From: Planctomycetota bacterium
GTDB taxonomy: Bacteria > Planctomycetota > Phycisphaerae > Phycisphaerales > UBA1924
DNA length: 64,000 nucleotides
Assembly: GCA_013285505.1 (NCBI GenBank)
Contig: CP053450.1
Location: 604,796-668,795 of the forward strand
Reading direction: 5' to 3'
A program made the position numbers and the translations under genes. Shown here piece after piece: positions 1-9,188 of the stretch. Numbering within the stretch: position 1 is the first letter of the stretch; every line of letters begins with the position of its first letter. The notes under the pieces are model-generated. The model had not been told where the DNA came from. It saw nothing but the letters and a program-made list of their open reading frames with translations, and did not search any database.

Positions 1-1
1 C

Positions 2-1240
2 GTGCTGGACGAGAACGTTCGGGTGTCGGAGTGGCTCGTCGGGCAGCTGGCCGAGGGTGTCGACGGGCCGCTGGAGTACGGCTCCGAGAACTGGTCGATG
101 GTGCAGGAGCGGGTGGAGCGGGTGCAGCTGCCCGGCGACGGGTTCGCGTGCCTGCTGGATGAAGAGGGGAAGATCCTGTGCCACCCGGACCTGCGGCGGC
201 TTCCGTCGCTCCGGGGCGACGTGCTCGGGCATATGTCGCTGACGACGGCCGATGACGAGGGCGATCTCATGCTTGGCTCGGCCCCGCGGGCCGAGACGGT
301 GGCGGGGCAGCTCCGGTTCTTCCTCGGCGGCACGCATTTTGTCGCGACGAGGTACGTCCCCGAGCTTGGCGCGCGCCTGGTCGTGCACCAGCCGGAGGCC
401 GGGTTGGTGTCGCTCTCCTCGAAAGCGACCTTTGTCGTCGGCGTGGTGGCGGGTGCGGCCGTGCTCTCGGTGATGGGACTCACGGCCATGAGCACCTTCT
501 GGGTCATGCGGCGGTACGACTATGCGCTCGAGGAGATCAACCGTTCGCTCGAGGACGAGGTCGAGCGACGGACGCACGAGAATCTGCGCGCGCGCGACGC
601 GCTGATCATGGGGCTGGCCAAGCTGGCCGACTGTCGCGACAGCGACACAGGGCTGCACCTCGAGCGGATCAGCCGGTACAGCTGTCTGCTGGCCGAGCGT
701 CTGGCGGATATCCGCCCGGAGATCGACGAGGCGTGGATCGACCGGCTGCGGCTGGCGTCGAGTCTGCACGATATCGGCAAGGTCGGCGTGCCCGACGAGT
801 TGCTGCTCAAGCCCGGTCGGTTTACGCCGGATGAGCACCGGCGGATGCAGGCTCACACCACGATCGGCGCCGACACGCTGATCGCGATCCGGCGCGAGCT
901 GGGGGACGACGACCTGCTGGACATGAGCATCTGCATCGCGCTCGAGCATCACGAGCGGTGGGACGGGACGGGCTACCCGCTCGGGATCGCGGGTGAGAGG
1001 ATCGCGCTGGAGGCGCGCATCGTGGCGTTGGTGGATGTCTACGACGCGCTGACCTCGTGGCGGGTCTACAAGGCCGCGATGTCGCACGAGGAGGCGGTCG
1101 CGATCATCACGGAGAGTTCGGGCTCGCACTTCGACCCGGTCATCGTCGGGGTGTTCCGATCGATCGAGCACGAGTTCGACGCCGTGCGGATGGATATGCA
1201 CGGGGATGCCCCGTCATGCCCCGTGGTTCTCGCGGCCTAG
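2..1240 (+). CDS. HD-GYP phosphodiesterase with extracytoplasmic sensor (5' truncated)
   Basis: Probable membrane-bound cyclic-di-GMP phosphodiesterase. The visible 412 residues hold the end of a periplasmic Cache-like sensor (about 1-135), one membrane helix (about 141-166), a short charged linker (about 175-200) and an HD-GYP domain. Key motifs are SSLHDIGKVG near residue 255 and HHERWDGTGYP near 317, the two metal/substrate signatures of the family, followed by the usual VDVYDAL segment. A GTG at base 2 gives a formal start, but a sensor this incomplete shows that the true start lies outside the window. The substrate is inferred from the family. What the sensor detects cannot be told. Confidence 0.85.
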   Translation: MLDENVRVSEWLVGQLAEGVDGPLEYGSENWSMVQERVERVQLPGDGFACLLDEEGKILCHPDLRRLPSLRGDVLGHMSLTTADDEGDLMLGSAPRAETVAGQLRFFLGGTHFVATRYVPELGARLVVHQPEAGLVSLSSKATFVVGVVAGAAVLSVMGLTAMSTFWVMRRYDYALEEINRSLEDEVERRTHENLRARDALIMGLAKLADCRDSDTGLHLERISRYSCLLAERLADIRPEIDEAWIDRLRLASSLHDIGKVGVPDELLLKPGRFTPDEHRRMQAHTTIGADTLIAIRRELGDDDLLDMSICIALEHHERWDGTGYPLGIAGERIALEARIVALVDVYDALTSWRVYKAAMSHEEAVAIITESSGSHFDPVIVGVFRSIEHEFDAVRMDMHGDAPSCPVVLAA

Positions 1241-1300
1241 CGGTTGCTCGGTGGGGCGTGGCGTGGACCGCCGTCGCCCGAGGGCCGTGCGCGGCCGCCC

Positions 1301-1306
1301 TACCAT
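1301..1306 (+). promoter_or_regulatory. TACCAT -10 element, leaderless type
   Basis: TACCAT lies 6 bases before the ATG of the M20 amidohydrolase. No Shine-Dalgarno sequence is present. This is one of a recurring set of TANNNT boxes just before start codons in the window. Confidence 0.45.
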
Positions 1307-1312
1307 CGACGC

Positions 1313-2520
1313 ATGAGTAAAGACCGTCTGCGTGATGTTGTCGAGGCCGATCTTGCGGAGTTGGTGGCGTTCCGCCACGACCTGCACCGCCACCCGGAGC
1401 TGAGCTACGAGGAGGAGCGCACCAACGCGAGGGTGTGCGAGGAACTCGACAAGCTCGGGATCGCCCACAAGCCGCGGATCGCCAAGACGGGCGTCGTGGC
1501 CCATCTCCCGGCGACCGACGGCGGGTCGCGCGACGCGGTCGCGCTGCGGGCCGACATGGACGCGCTGCCGCTGACGGAGATCACCGGACGCCCCTACGCC
1601 TCCGAGACCAACGGCGTGATGCACGCGTGCGGGCACGACGGGCACACCGCGATCCTGCTGGGCGCGGCGCGCGCTCAGCAGGCTCGAGCACCGACCCAAC
1701 CCGGTGACGTTCCTGTTCCAGCCGGCCGAGGAGGGCGGCGCGGGCGGCCTGCGGATGTGCGACGAGGGCTGCCTGCTGGGCGAAGAGGGCGGCGGCGTCG
1801 GCCCGCGCGTCGGCAGGGTCTTCGGGCTGCACGGCTGGCCGGAGATCCCGGTCGGGCATGTCGCCACCCGGCCCGGCCCGCTGCTGGCGGCGACCGACGA
1901 CTTCGTGGTCCGCGTGCGCGGGACGGGCGGTCACGCGGCCTATCCGCACATGGCGAGCGACCCGGTGCTCGCGACGGGCGCACGTCATCACCGCCATCCA
2001 GTCCATCGCGTCGCGGCATGTCGGCCCGACCGACTCGGTCGTCGTGACCGTGGGGCGCGTGGCGGGGGGCACCGCCAACAACGTCATCCCGACCGAGGTC
2101 GAGTTCATCGGCACCGTCCGCACGCTGCGGCCCGAGACCAGGCGGCTGGCCAGGGATCGGTTTTTCGGGATCGTCGAGCAGACGGCCGCGGCGCAGGGCT
2201 GCCACGCGGAGATCCAGTGGGACGAGGGCTACCCGGTCACGGCCAACGACGCGGCGCTGACCGAGCGGTTTTTCTCGATCGCCCGCGACGGCATCGGCGA
2301 CGACCGCGTCTCGCTGGTCGAGCATCCGTCACTCGGCGGCGAGGACTTCAGCTATTACGGCCAGCACGTCCCGGCGTGCTTCTTCCTGCTGGGGTTGCTC
2401 GCGCCGGGGGCGGACCCGGCGACCACGCCCAAGCTGCACCAGCCGCAGTTCGATTTCAACGATGACGCGCTGGCGACGGGTGTCGAGATGATGTGCCGGC
2501 TCGCGCTGGCGGAGGCGTGA
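1313..2520 (+). CDS. M20-family amidohydrolase (two indels)
   Basis: Zinc/manganese-dependent amidohydrolase of the IAA-amino-acid hydrolase / N-acyl-amino-acid deacetylase type, cleaving an N-acyl amino acid in the cytoplasm. Visible motifs are MDALPL, the metal site HACGHDGH (about residues 104-111), FQPAEEGG with the catalytic Glu, GLHG, and GGTANNVIP in the lid domain. The frame changes near 1680 and near 1985. Restoring a GC dinucleotide in each GCGC tract gives one continuous 403-residue protein, the normal family length, so errors are more likely than decay. The start ATG is supported by the upstream TACCAT box. Exact substrate unknown. Confidence 0.85.
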
Positions 2521-2567
2521 GCCTGCCGCGGGGCGTGCGTGCGTCGGGGCTGGGTTGACCGGGCGTC

Positions 2568-4733
2568 TCAGAAGCGAAACGTGAGCCCGACCTTGACGGT
2601 GACGCCCCGGTCGATCGACTCGAACTCATCGTCCTCGACATCGAAGCCCTCGTTGTAGACCACGAAGACCTCTTGCCCGGGGCGGAACTCGTAGCGGACG
2701 CGGCTGTTGAGCCCGGCCTGGTCGGACTGGTTGTCCCATTGCAGCGTGGTGTCCCAGCTCAGCTCGGGGCTGAACTGCAGCGTGGCCTGCGCGCGCGCCG
2801 TGCGGACGGTGAAGTCGCCGTCGCTCAACTCGATCTCGTTGAGGAAGTACTCACCCGTCAACGCGAGCGCGGCCGTCGGTCGGTAGGTGGCGTTGACGAA
2901 GGTGTCCTTGCGCGTGCCGTCGTAGAAGCCCCGCTCGGAGTAGTTGGCCTGCACCACGACGGGTCGGGCGGAGGACGTGGTAAACCCGGTGCGCCACCCG
3001 GCGTTGTCGTATTCGCCGGTGGGGATCGTCACCCCGTCGACGATCTCGAACGGGTCGTCGAGCAGCTCGCGGTCGAACAGCGCGACGGCGAAGAGCGAGT
3101 CGCCGGACTCGGTGTTGAGCGTGACCCGCGGCAGGTCGAGGTCGGCGGACTGCACATCGCTGCCGAGTGTCGTGTAGGCGCTGGCGCCGACCGTCGTGCT
3201 GATCGAGCGGATCCAGCCGCCGTCTTCGGGCCGCCACGTGTAGCCGCCGCGGACGGCGTACTCCCGCGTGCCGGGACGCTGCACGAAGCCGAGCCCGGGC
3301 CGGAAGTCGCGTCCGACTTCCGCGGCAAAGAGCGAGAAGCTGTACGGGTCGGCGTTCCAGCCGAACCGCCCGCCGTAGGCGTAAGGGTCGTCGTTGTCGG
3401 CCTGGACCTCCGCGGGGTCGTCGTGCGTGAGCATGGCCCAGAGGTCGGCCGAGACACGTCCGCCGAGGGCGTCGCTGTTGACGTAGTTGTAGTCCACGCC
3501 GACCAGCTGGTTGTTGCCGCGTCGGCCGGGTGCGCCGTTGGTGAGGATCAGCCCGACCGCCGACTCATCGCCCACGTCGTGCTTGAGCCGGACCACGCCG
3601 AGGTTCTTCGCGCCGAGCTCGTCGTCGTCCTTCATCTGGACGTCGAGCACACCGAACCGCAGGCCGTCGCTGCGTCCGGTCACGCGCAGTCCGGCGAGGA
3701 TGTCCTTCTCCTGACCCCGCACGATGCCGATGCGGCGGCTGAAGAAGGGCTTGGGCGACTGGTTGATGCCGCCGAACTCGAAGATGCCGGAATCCTCGAG
3801 GAAGAACGCGCGCTTCTCGGGGAAGAAGAGCGGGAAGCGTGTGAGGTTGACCTGGCGCGTGTCCACCTCGGTCTCGGCGAAGTCGGTGTTGATCGTGAGG
3901 GCGGCGGTGGTGGAGGGCGTGATCTTGTAGAACAGATCCACACCGGGTTCGAACTTGAGATCGCCGGTGTCGAGGTCGGCCTTGGCGGTCAGGAAGGGTT
4001 TGACGGTCAGGCCGAGACCCTGCACCAGCCCGGCGAGGTTCTCGATCTCGCCGGTGCCGTTCATGAGAGTGACCGCCGAGTCGCGGGTGGGGGTCGCCCA
4101 GCGCATCGACTCGTTCTTGTGGCGCACGAACCGCTCGATGTTGAATCCCCACGCGGTGTTGGCCGGGTTGAACGACAGCGTCTTGGTCGGGATCGCGATC
4201 TCGGCGGTCCAGCCCAGCTCGTCGACGCGGGTCTTGGCGGTCCAGAGCCCGTCCCATTCCCAGCGTGTGCGGGTGCTCTCGATCAGGCCGTCGCGTTTGC
4301 CCCCGGCCGCGCTGACGACGAACACGTACCCGTTGCGACGATCGGAGAACGTGTCGAGCGTGAAGGTGATGCGGTCGTCGGAGCCGTGGTCGGCGTCGCG
4401 GGCCATCGATCGGGCCACGATCTTCCCCGGCTGCGAGTCGAAGCACCGGACGCCGAGATACAGCGTGTCGGCGTCGTAGAGCAGGCGCACCTCGGTCCGC
4501 TCGGTCGGCGGCGCGCCGTTGATCGGGTTGACCTGCGTGAAGGCGTCGATGACCGGGGCGTCCTGCCAGGAGGTGTCGTCGAGGGAGCCGTCGATGGTCG
4601 GCGCACCCTCTACGAGGGCGGCGCCCAGCGTCACGACCGGCCGGGCCGGCGGCGGCGTGTCCTGGCCGAGCGCACCCGCGGCCGCGACGCATGTTGCTGC
4701 GCCGATGCCCGGCCATCCATTGGCTCGCCACAA
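2568..4733 (-). CDS. DUF5916 outer-membrane protein with N-terminal CBM9-like domain
   Basis: Large exported protein of about 720 residues. A short hydrophobic signal region ending near ALGQ is followed by a CBM9/DOMON-like beta-sandwich (about residues 35-220; IDGSLDDTSWQDAP and YDADTLYLGVRCFD are typical). The rest is a DUF5916 beta-barrel region with FPEKRAFFLEDSGIFEFG, ending in the phenylalanine (LTFRF) expected of outer-membrane barrels. Such proteins are common in Planctomycetes and Bacteroidetes and are usually unassigned. The start is uncertain: there is no ATG near the signal peptide, and I chose a TTG at 4733 (a CTG lies two codons earlier). It is divergent from the gene at 4996, with TATAAA on this strand near 4800. 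Confidence 0.8.
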   Translation of the reverse strand: MWRANGWPGIGAATCVAAAGALGQDTPPPARPVVTLGAALVEGAPTIDGSLDDTSWQDAPVIDAFTQVNPINGAPPTERTEVRLLYDADTLYLGVRCFDSQPGKIVARSMARDADHGSDDRITFTLDTFSDRRNGYVFVVSAAGGKRDGLIESTRTRWEWDGLWTAKTRVDELGWTAEIAIPTKTLSFNPANTAWGFNIERFVRHKNESMRWATPTRDSAVTLMNGTGEIENLAGLVQGLGLTVKPFLTAKADLDTGDLKFEPGVDLFYKITPSTTAALTINTDFAETEVDTRQVNLTRFPLFFPEKRAFFLEDSGIFEFGGINQSPKPFFSRRIGIVRGQEKDILAGLRVTGRSDGLRFGVLDVQMKDDDELGAKNLGVVRLKHDVGDESAVGLILTNGAPGRRGNNQLVGVDYNYVNSDALGGRVSADLWAMLTHDDPAEVQADNDDPYAYGGRFGWNADPYSFSLFAAEVGRDFRPGLGFVQRPGTREYAVRGGYTWRPEDGGWIRSISTTVGASAYTTLGSDVQSADLDLPRVTLNTESGDSLFAVALFDRELLDDPFEIVDGVTIPTGEYDNAGWRTGFTTSSARPVVVQANYSERGFYDGTRKDTFVNATYRPTAALALTGEYFLNEIELSDGDFTVRTARAQATLQFSPELSWDTTLQWDNQSDQAGLNSRVRYEFRPGQEVFVVYNEGFDVEDDEFESIDRGVTVKVGLTFRF

Positions 4734-4995
4734 CTTCAGGTCGTCCGCTCCGGCGTGAGGGGGTGATTGGGGGGCACTCGGGCCCGACGGGGCCGGTTTA
4801 TAGCATGGTCGGCAGGGGGGGTGGCGGGCTGGAGGGATTGTGCCGCGTCGCGCGGCTGCGTACCCCGGGAAAACTGGAGCGCGGCTGGAAAACGTCCCGC
4901 GCATATTGCCCTGTGTCACACGGTCCACCGCCGAGAACGGTCTCCGGCGCAGAGGACAGGAACGACAGGGGGGGACGGGGAATCCGGGAGGCGTC

Positions 4996-5535
4996 ATGCT
5001 CCGAGTGCTGATGGCGGGAGTGGTCGGGGGCATGGTGCTGGTGGTCTGGAGCGCGGTATTCGCCGCGGTCGGTCCTGTGCGGGGCGGATCGGCTCAGCAG
5101 TCGGCGCTGGCGGACGTGATGCACGAGCGCTTCGGTGACTTGCGGGAGTACATCCCGCTCGGCCCGGCCTCGGCGATGGCCGCGAGCGAAGCGCCCGCCG
5201 GGGCGTCGAGCGGAGCGGCCCCGGCCTCCATCGCGTCGATTGATGTGCGGGAGGCCGCGATGGGTCTGGCGGTTGCGTGCATCGCGGCGACGATCGCCGC
5301 GTTGCTGATGTCGTGGACCGGCGGCAAGCAGCGGGCGTTTGCCGATCGCGTGGTGGTCGCGGTGCTGCTCGGGGTGTTTGCGAGCGGCGCCATGCTGGTG
5401 CCCGGCGGTGGGTGGGCCGAGTTCTCGCTCGCCGGGGCCGCGCCGTTGGTCGGCGAGGTGCTGGTGGGGTGGCTTCTGGCGGGGATGGTCATCGCGGTGG
5501 TCATCCGGCCGCGGCCGCGCAAGGCGAGGGCCTGA
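4996..5535 (+). CDS. small multi-pass membrane protein, unknown function
   Basis: 179 residues, not recognised. There is an N-terminal membrane helix (about 3-25), an Ala/Ser-rich soluble loop (about 30-80), and three further hydrophobic segments (about 83-103, 117-136, 148-172), ending in a basic tail (RPRPRKARA). The start is an ATG preceded by GGGAGG at 5-base spacing. It is followed after 43 bases by another unknown gene on the same strand, so the two may be cotranscribed. Confidence 0.7.
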   Translation: MLRVLMAGVVGGMVLVVWSAVFAAVGPVRGGSAQQSALADVMHERFGDLREYIPLGPASAMAASEAPAGASSGAAPASIASIDVREAAMGLAVACIAATIAALLMSWTGGKQRAFADRVVVAVLLGVFASGAMLVPGGGWAEFSLAGAAPLVGEVLVGWLLAGMVIAVVIRPRPRKARA

Positions 5536-5578
5536 ACGTCGTTCGACCCCTTGGCATTCACACACGAGACAACACGTC

Positions 5579-5956
5579 ATGCTCAACTTCAACCCACGCA
5601 TCATCCTCGACGGCGAAGAACTCGCGGTCAGTTTCGGCGGCCACGAGGTCTGGCGGCTGCGGTGGGACGATGTGGTCGAGGTCGCGATCTGGCGCGAGGA
5701 CGCCTCGGGCGGCGGCTCGCTGTGCGTCGGCCTGCGCATCGCGACGATGAAGCCGGGTGAGTATCTGGGTGTCAGCGAGAGCGCCGATGGGTTTGCGACA
5801 GTGCTCGAGGAGATCGACCGCCGGTTCGACAACGCCTACGCCATGAAGTGGCAGGGCGCGGTCTTCCCGCCGATGGCGACGCAGTGGACGGTGGTCTACG
5901 GGCAGGCGACGGGGCGGGCCGAACTCGCCAATGTGGTCTGGCCGGAAGCGGCGTGA
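5579..5956 (+). CDS. hypothetical cytoplasmic protein
   Basis: 125-residue soluble protein, no family recognised. It starts MLNFNPRIILDGEELAV and contains a WRLRWDDVVEVAIWRED strand pattern resembling small PH-like or immunity-type beta proteins, then a helix (FATVLEEIDRRF) and a C-terminal tail. No signal peptide or membrane segment. It lies 43 bases after the membrane protein at 4996-5535. Function unknown. Confidence 0.6.
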   Translation: MLNFNPRIILDGEELAVSFGGHEVWRLRWDDVVEVAIWREDASGGGSLCVGLRIATMKPGEYLGVSESADGFATVLEEIDRRFDNAYAMKWQGAVFPPMATQWTVVYGQATGRAELANVVWPEAA

Positions 5957-5986
5957 CGCGGGCTTGGTGACCGCGGGCAGAGCCGG

Positions 5987-5992
5987 TATGCT
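5987..5992 (+). promoter_or_regulatory. TATGCT -10 element, leaderless type
   Basis: TATGCT lies 6 bases before the ATG at 5999, in the same geometry as the box before the M20 gene. No Shine-Dalgarno sequence follows. Confidence 0.45.
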
Positions 5993-5998
5993 CTTTCC

Positions 5999-6535
5999 AT
6001 GCGGGACACTACTGAACGTATCAACCCGGGGCATCGGCAGGTACGCGGGATTATGCGCGTGGTCGGCCCGATGGTGGGGCTGGCCGGGCTGGCGTGCGTT
6101 GTCGTGGCGTTTGTTGATTTCTTCGGGGCGTTTGCCGGCGGTGGCGGCCCGCCGCGGCTGTTCTGGCTCTTCTTCATCGGGCTCCCGCTCTTGTTTGTTG
6201 GCGTTTCGCTGACGATGTTTGCCTTCATGGGGGCGGTCGCCCGGTTCGCAGCCCAGGAGCAGGCGCCGGTCGCGGCCGACACGTTCAACGCCCTCGCTGA
6301 TGAGACCCGGGGCGGGGTGCGCACCGTGGTCGGGGCGATACGGGAAGGGATGTCGGGCGAGCCGAACGGGCGGTGCGCCTCGTGCGGCACAGCCAACGAC
6401 TCCGGCGCGCGGTTCTGCGACGCGTGCGGTGAATCTCTGTCGCTGGCGTGCGATGCGTGCGGGACCGCCAACGACGCCGACGCGAGGTTTTGCGACGGGT
6501 GTGGCGGGGCGTTGGCCGCGGCCCGCGAGGCCTGA
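5999..6535 (+). CDS. membrane protein with two C-terminal zinc ribbons
   Basis: 178 residues. Two membrane helices (about 22-45 and 54-78) are followed by a soluble linker and two tandem zinc-ribbon repeats, each CxxCG-TAND-x-ARFCDxCG (about residues 125-145 and 149-170). The eight cysteines are complete. Double zinc ribbons of this kind usually mediate protein contacts or nucleic-acid binding; the target here is unknown. The start is set by the TATGCT box 6 bases upstream. The uvrC gene follows after 23 bases on the same strand, but with its own TANNNT box. Confidence 0.7.
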   Translation: MRDTTERINPGHRQVRGIMRVVGPMVGLAGLACVVVAFVDFFGAFAGGGGPPRLFWLFFIGLPLLFVGVSLTMFAFMGAVARFAAQEQAPVAADTFNALADETRGGVRTVVGAIREGMSGEPNGRCASCGTANDSGARFCDACGESLSLACDACGTANDADARFCDGCGGALAAAREA

Positions 6536-6547
6536 GGGCCGGTCGCC

Positions 6548-6553
6548 TACCGT
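6548..6553 (+). promoter_or_regulatory. TACCGT -10 element before uvrC, leaderless type
   Basis: TACCGT lies 5 bases before the GTG start of uvrC. Confidence 0.4.
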
Positions 6554-6558
6554 TTCCC

Positions 6559-8001
6559 GTGCCCGACGACCCCATCCCCCAGCCCACCGACGCGGACGGC
6601 ATCTCGCCCGCGGACACGCCGCCGCCGTGGGGCAGCGAGTCGCGTGACGAGCGGCTGACGCGGCTCTCGGGCAAGGCCCGCAACCTGCCGGATAAGCCCG
6701 GTGTCTATCTGATGAAGGACGGCAAGGGCGTGGTGGTCTACGTCGGCAAGGCCTCGCGCCTGCCCGACCGGGTGGCGAGCTACTTCGTGCCCTCGGCCGA
6801 TCTCGGCCCCAAGAAGCAGCCGCTGCTCGACGTCGTGCACGACTTCGAGGTGCTGACCTGCGAGGGCGAGTGGGAGGCGCTGCTCACCGAGAACCGCCTC
6901 ATCAAGGACATCAAGCCCCGCTACAACGTGCGGCTGATGGACGACAAGTCATTCCCGTACCTGGTCGTCACGCAGCGAGAGGATTTCCCGCGGGTCTTCG
7001 TGACGCGCAACCCGACCGGTCAGGGCGAGGACGGGACGATCGCGCCGGAGATGAAGGGGGCGAGGGTCTTCGGGCCGTTCGTCAACGCCGGGGCGCTGCG
7101 CGAGGCGGTGCAGGTGCTGCAGCGCGTGTTCAAGTTCCGCACCTGCCGGCTCGACATCGTCGAGGGCGACCCGAAGAACCGGTTCTTCAGGCCCTGCCTG
7201 CTCTACGCGATCAACCAGTGCACCGGGCCCTGCGCCGACAAGATCTCCAGGGAGGCCTACCGCGAGGACACCGACCACTTCGTCCGGTTCCTCGGCTCCA
7301 AGCGGAGCGTCGTGCTGCGCCAGATGCGCGACGAGATGCAGGAGGCGGCAAAGGAGCTGAATTTCGAGCGTGCCGCGGCATTGCGGGATCAGGTCCGGTC
7401 GATCGAGAAGCTCGACGAGCGGTCCAGCCGCTCCGAACTCTGGCAGCCGGAGACCGAGATCGGCTACATCGACCCGGACAAGGGGATGCGCAGCCTGCAG
7501 AAGACGCTCGGCCTCGACGGGCCGATCCGCTGCATCGAGGGCATCGACATCGCCCACCTGCAGGGCGGCGAGACCGTGGGCAGCAAGGTGTGCTTCGTCG
7601 ACGGCAAGCCGTTCAAGAACGAGTACCGCCGCTACCGCATCAAGAGCGTCCACGGCGGCAACGACGACTACGCCAGCATCCGCGAGGTGGTAAGCCGGCG
7701 CTACCGCGAGGCGGGCGAGGGGCACGAGCTCTACCCGGACGTGATCCTCATCGACGGCGGCCTCGGCCAGCTCCACGCGGCGATCGAGGCGTTCGAGCAG
7801 CTCGACACCCGCCCGCCCATGGTCATCAGCCTCGCCAAGAAGGAAGAGCTGATCTACGTGCAGGAGCGCGGCGAGCCGATCCGGCTCGGGCGCGACAACG
7901 CGGGGCTGCGGCTGTGCCAGTCGATCCGCGACGAGGCCCACCGGTTCGCCCAACACTACCACCACGTGCTGCGGCGGAAGAAGACGCTGGACGAGGACTA
8001 G
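6559..8001 (+). CDS. uvrC: UvrABC excinuclease subunit C, short form without HhH tail
   Basis: Nucleotide-excision-repair endonuclease that makes the dual incisions around UvrB-bound lesions. 480 residues: GIY-YIG domain (KPGVYLMKD...VVYVGKAS, about 41-120, with the conserved Glu in LLTENRLIK), cysteine-containing middle region (CLLYAINQCTGPC), UVR motif for UvrB contact (about 258-292) and the RNase H-like C-terminal nuclease (IEGIDIAHLQGG...DVILIDGGLGQL). Translation stops right after this domain, so the tandem helix-hairpin-helix present in most ~600-residue UvrC proteins is missing. The GTG start gives a disordered Pro-rich leader (VPDDPIPQPTD) ahead of the nuclease domain. Confidence 0.92.
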   Translation: MPDDPIPQPTDADGISPADTPPPWGSESRDERLTRLSGKARNLPDKPGVYLMKDGKGVVVYVGKASRLPDRVASYFVPSADLGPKKQPLLDVVHDFEVLTCEGEWEALLTENRLIKDIKPRYNVRLMDDKSFPYLVVTQREDFPRVFVTRNPTGQGEDGTIAPEMKGARVFGPFVNAGALREAVQVLQRVFKFRTCRLDIVEGDPKNRFFRPCLLYAINQCTGPCADKISREAYREDTDHFVRFLGSKRSVVLRQMRDEMQEAAKELNFERAAALRDQVRSIEKLDERSSRSELWQPETEIGYIDPDKGMRSLQKTLGLDGPIRCIEGIDIAHLQGGETVGSKVCFVDGKPFKNEYRRYRIKSVHGGNDDYASIREVVSRRYREAGEGHELYPDVILIDGGLGQLHAAIEAFEQLDTRPPMVISLAKKEELIYVQERGEPIRLGRDNAGLRLCQSIRDEAHRFAQHYHHVLRRKKTLDED

Positions 8002-8004
8002 ACG

Positions 8005-8634
8005 CTACCGCTGCCGCAGATAGAACACCACCCACCGCACCTGCTCCCGCTCGACCACCACCGGCACCCACACAGTCTCCGGACCCCACCGCCGCTCGTA
8101 GTCGTAGCGCTTGCGGTCGGCGTCCCAGACGCGGCTGGTCCGCCAGCGGTTGGACTGCACCGGCTCCCGCTCGACCGTCTCGACCTTGCCCACCACGTGC
8201 TTCGACCAGACGACATAGTCGGCGCCGACGCTCGCGGCGAAGCTCCGCAGCTCGGGCGAATCGGGGTCGGTCGGCTGCGTGGTGCGGAAGTGCGACCGCC
8301 CGAGGAGTTCGGCGTTCGCGGCCTCAAAAGGCAGCTGCAGCTCGCGCAGGATCGCCAGCTTCGACTCGCGGGCGCGGTCCGCCGACCAGTCCTCACGGTG
8401 CGTGTCGCTGGCCACCAGACGCTGCCGCTCGGCCTCGAGTGCGGGGCCAACCCTGCCCCACGGGGCATCGCGGACGACGACGTTGGCGGGCTTTATCGTC
8501 GCGACCGGCGCGGCCGCGGCCTCTGGCTCGAACGAAAAGGACCGCTCCCATACGCTCGGCCCGCACCCGGTGAGGCCGACCATCGCCACGCCAACCATCA
8601 GCACCGAGAGCACGATCTTCCGCGGGTCTTGCAT
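8005..8634 (-). CDS. lipoprotein, unknown function
   Basis: 209 residues with a lipoprotein signal: a hydrophobic helix at about 7-22 ending in the lipobox LTGC, so the mature protein should be anchored through Cys24. The rest is soluble, rich in charged residues, and ends with WVPVVVEREQVRWVVFYLRQR, which reads as beta strands. No family recognised. It converges on uvrC with 3 bases between the stop codons. The ATG is preceded by a TAGACT box at 7-base spacing on this strand. Confidence 0.7.
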   Translation of the reverse strand: MQDPRKIVLSVLMVGVAMVGLTGCGPSVWERSFSFEPEAAAAPVATIKPANVVVRDAPWGRVGPALEAERQRLVASDTHREDWSADRARESKLAILRELQLPFEAANAELLGRSHFRTTQPTDPDSPELRSFAASVGADYVVWSKHVVGKVETVEREPVQSNRWRTSRVWDADRKRYDYERRWGPETVWVPVVVEREQVRWVVFYLRQR

Positions 8635-8641
8635 GAGTCTG

Positions 8642-8647
8642 AGTCTA
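8642..8647 (-). promoter_or_regulatory. TAGACT -10 element, leaderless type
   Basis: On the minus strand TAGACT ends 7 bases before the ATG of the lipoprotein gene at 8634. Confidence 0.45.
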
Positions 8648-8665
8648 CCGCACGCCGCGAGCGGC

Positions 8666-9103
8666 TCATGCGTCCTCTGTTTCCGAGGCAGCCGACTCGT
8701 CCTCGTGGTCTACAAACGCCAATTCGAGCGCCCACCGCGGGCCGAAGACCGTGTGGTTGCCGATCTTCACCTCCGCATAGCGCCGGCCCCGCCTGCGCAC
8801 GGGGTCGATCGCTTCCCACGGCACGCTCGCACCCTTCATGCCGATCCTCCGCCCGAACCACGCCGGCCGGAGGTGAAGGCACATGTCGTCAACCGACGTG
8901 TGGACCATGAACCCAAGATTGAGCAGCCCGACCTTGTAGGATTGGAAGTGCTTCGTGACAGCATCGCCGTTCGGCTCGCGCGAGGGGAACCTCTCGGCGA
9001 TCGGGTTCCACCCGCCCCTGACCAGCACGCTGATCACCAGCGGCACGAAGATCAGGTCGGCAACAACGACCGCCATGATGACCCAGAAAGTGGTGTTGGG
9101 CAT
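8666..9103 (-). CDS. small membrane-anchored hypothetical protein
   Basis: 145 residues. One N-terminal membrane helix (about 7-29), then a soluble domain containing VPWEAIDPVRRRGRRYAEV and an acidic Ser/Glu-rich tail. It resembles the PH-like domain proteins that follow a single helix in many bacteria, but this is only a fold impression. AATAAT lies 5 bases before the ATG on the minus strand and could act as a -10 box. Same strand as the lipoprotein gene downstream and the ClC gene upstream. Confidence 0.65.
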   Translation of the reverse strand: MPNTTFWVIMAVVVADLIFVPLVISVLVRGGWNPIAERFPSREPNGDAVTKHFQSYKVGLLNLGFMVHTSVDDMCLHLRPAWFGRRIGMKGASVPWEAIDPVRRRGRRYAEVKIGNHTVFGPRWALELAFVDHEDESAASETEDA

Positions 9104-9188
9104 GCGGGATTATTCGCCGAAGAATCCGTGCGGTTTTGCGACCGATGCCGCGGTGTGTCCACAGGTGACAGAAACGGTGCCGCCCGGG

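Noticed and set aside
1313..2520. Pseudogene reading of the split genes
   Set aside because: The breaks are in conserved genes, including presumably essential ones (nadA, topA, tsaB), and share one error type. Decay would also show stops and missense changes, which are not seen.
2673..4766. 697-codon open frame opposite the DUF5916 gene
   Set aside because: Low-complexity Val/Gly/Glu-rich shadow. The minus-strand protein has a clear fold pattern and ends.
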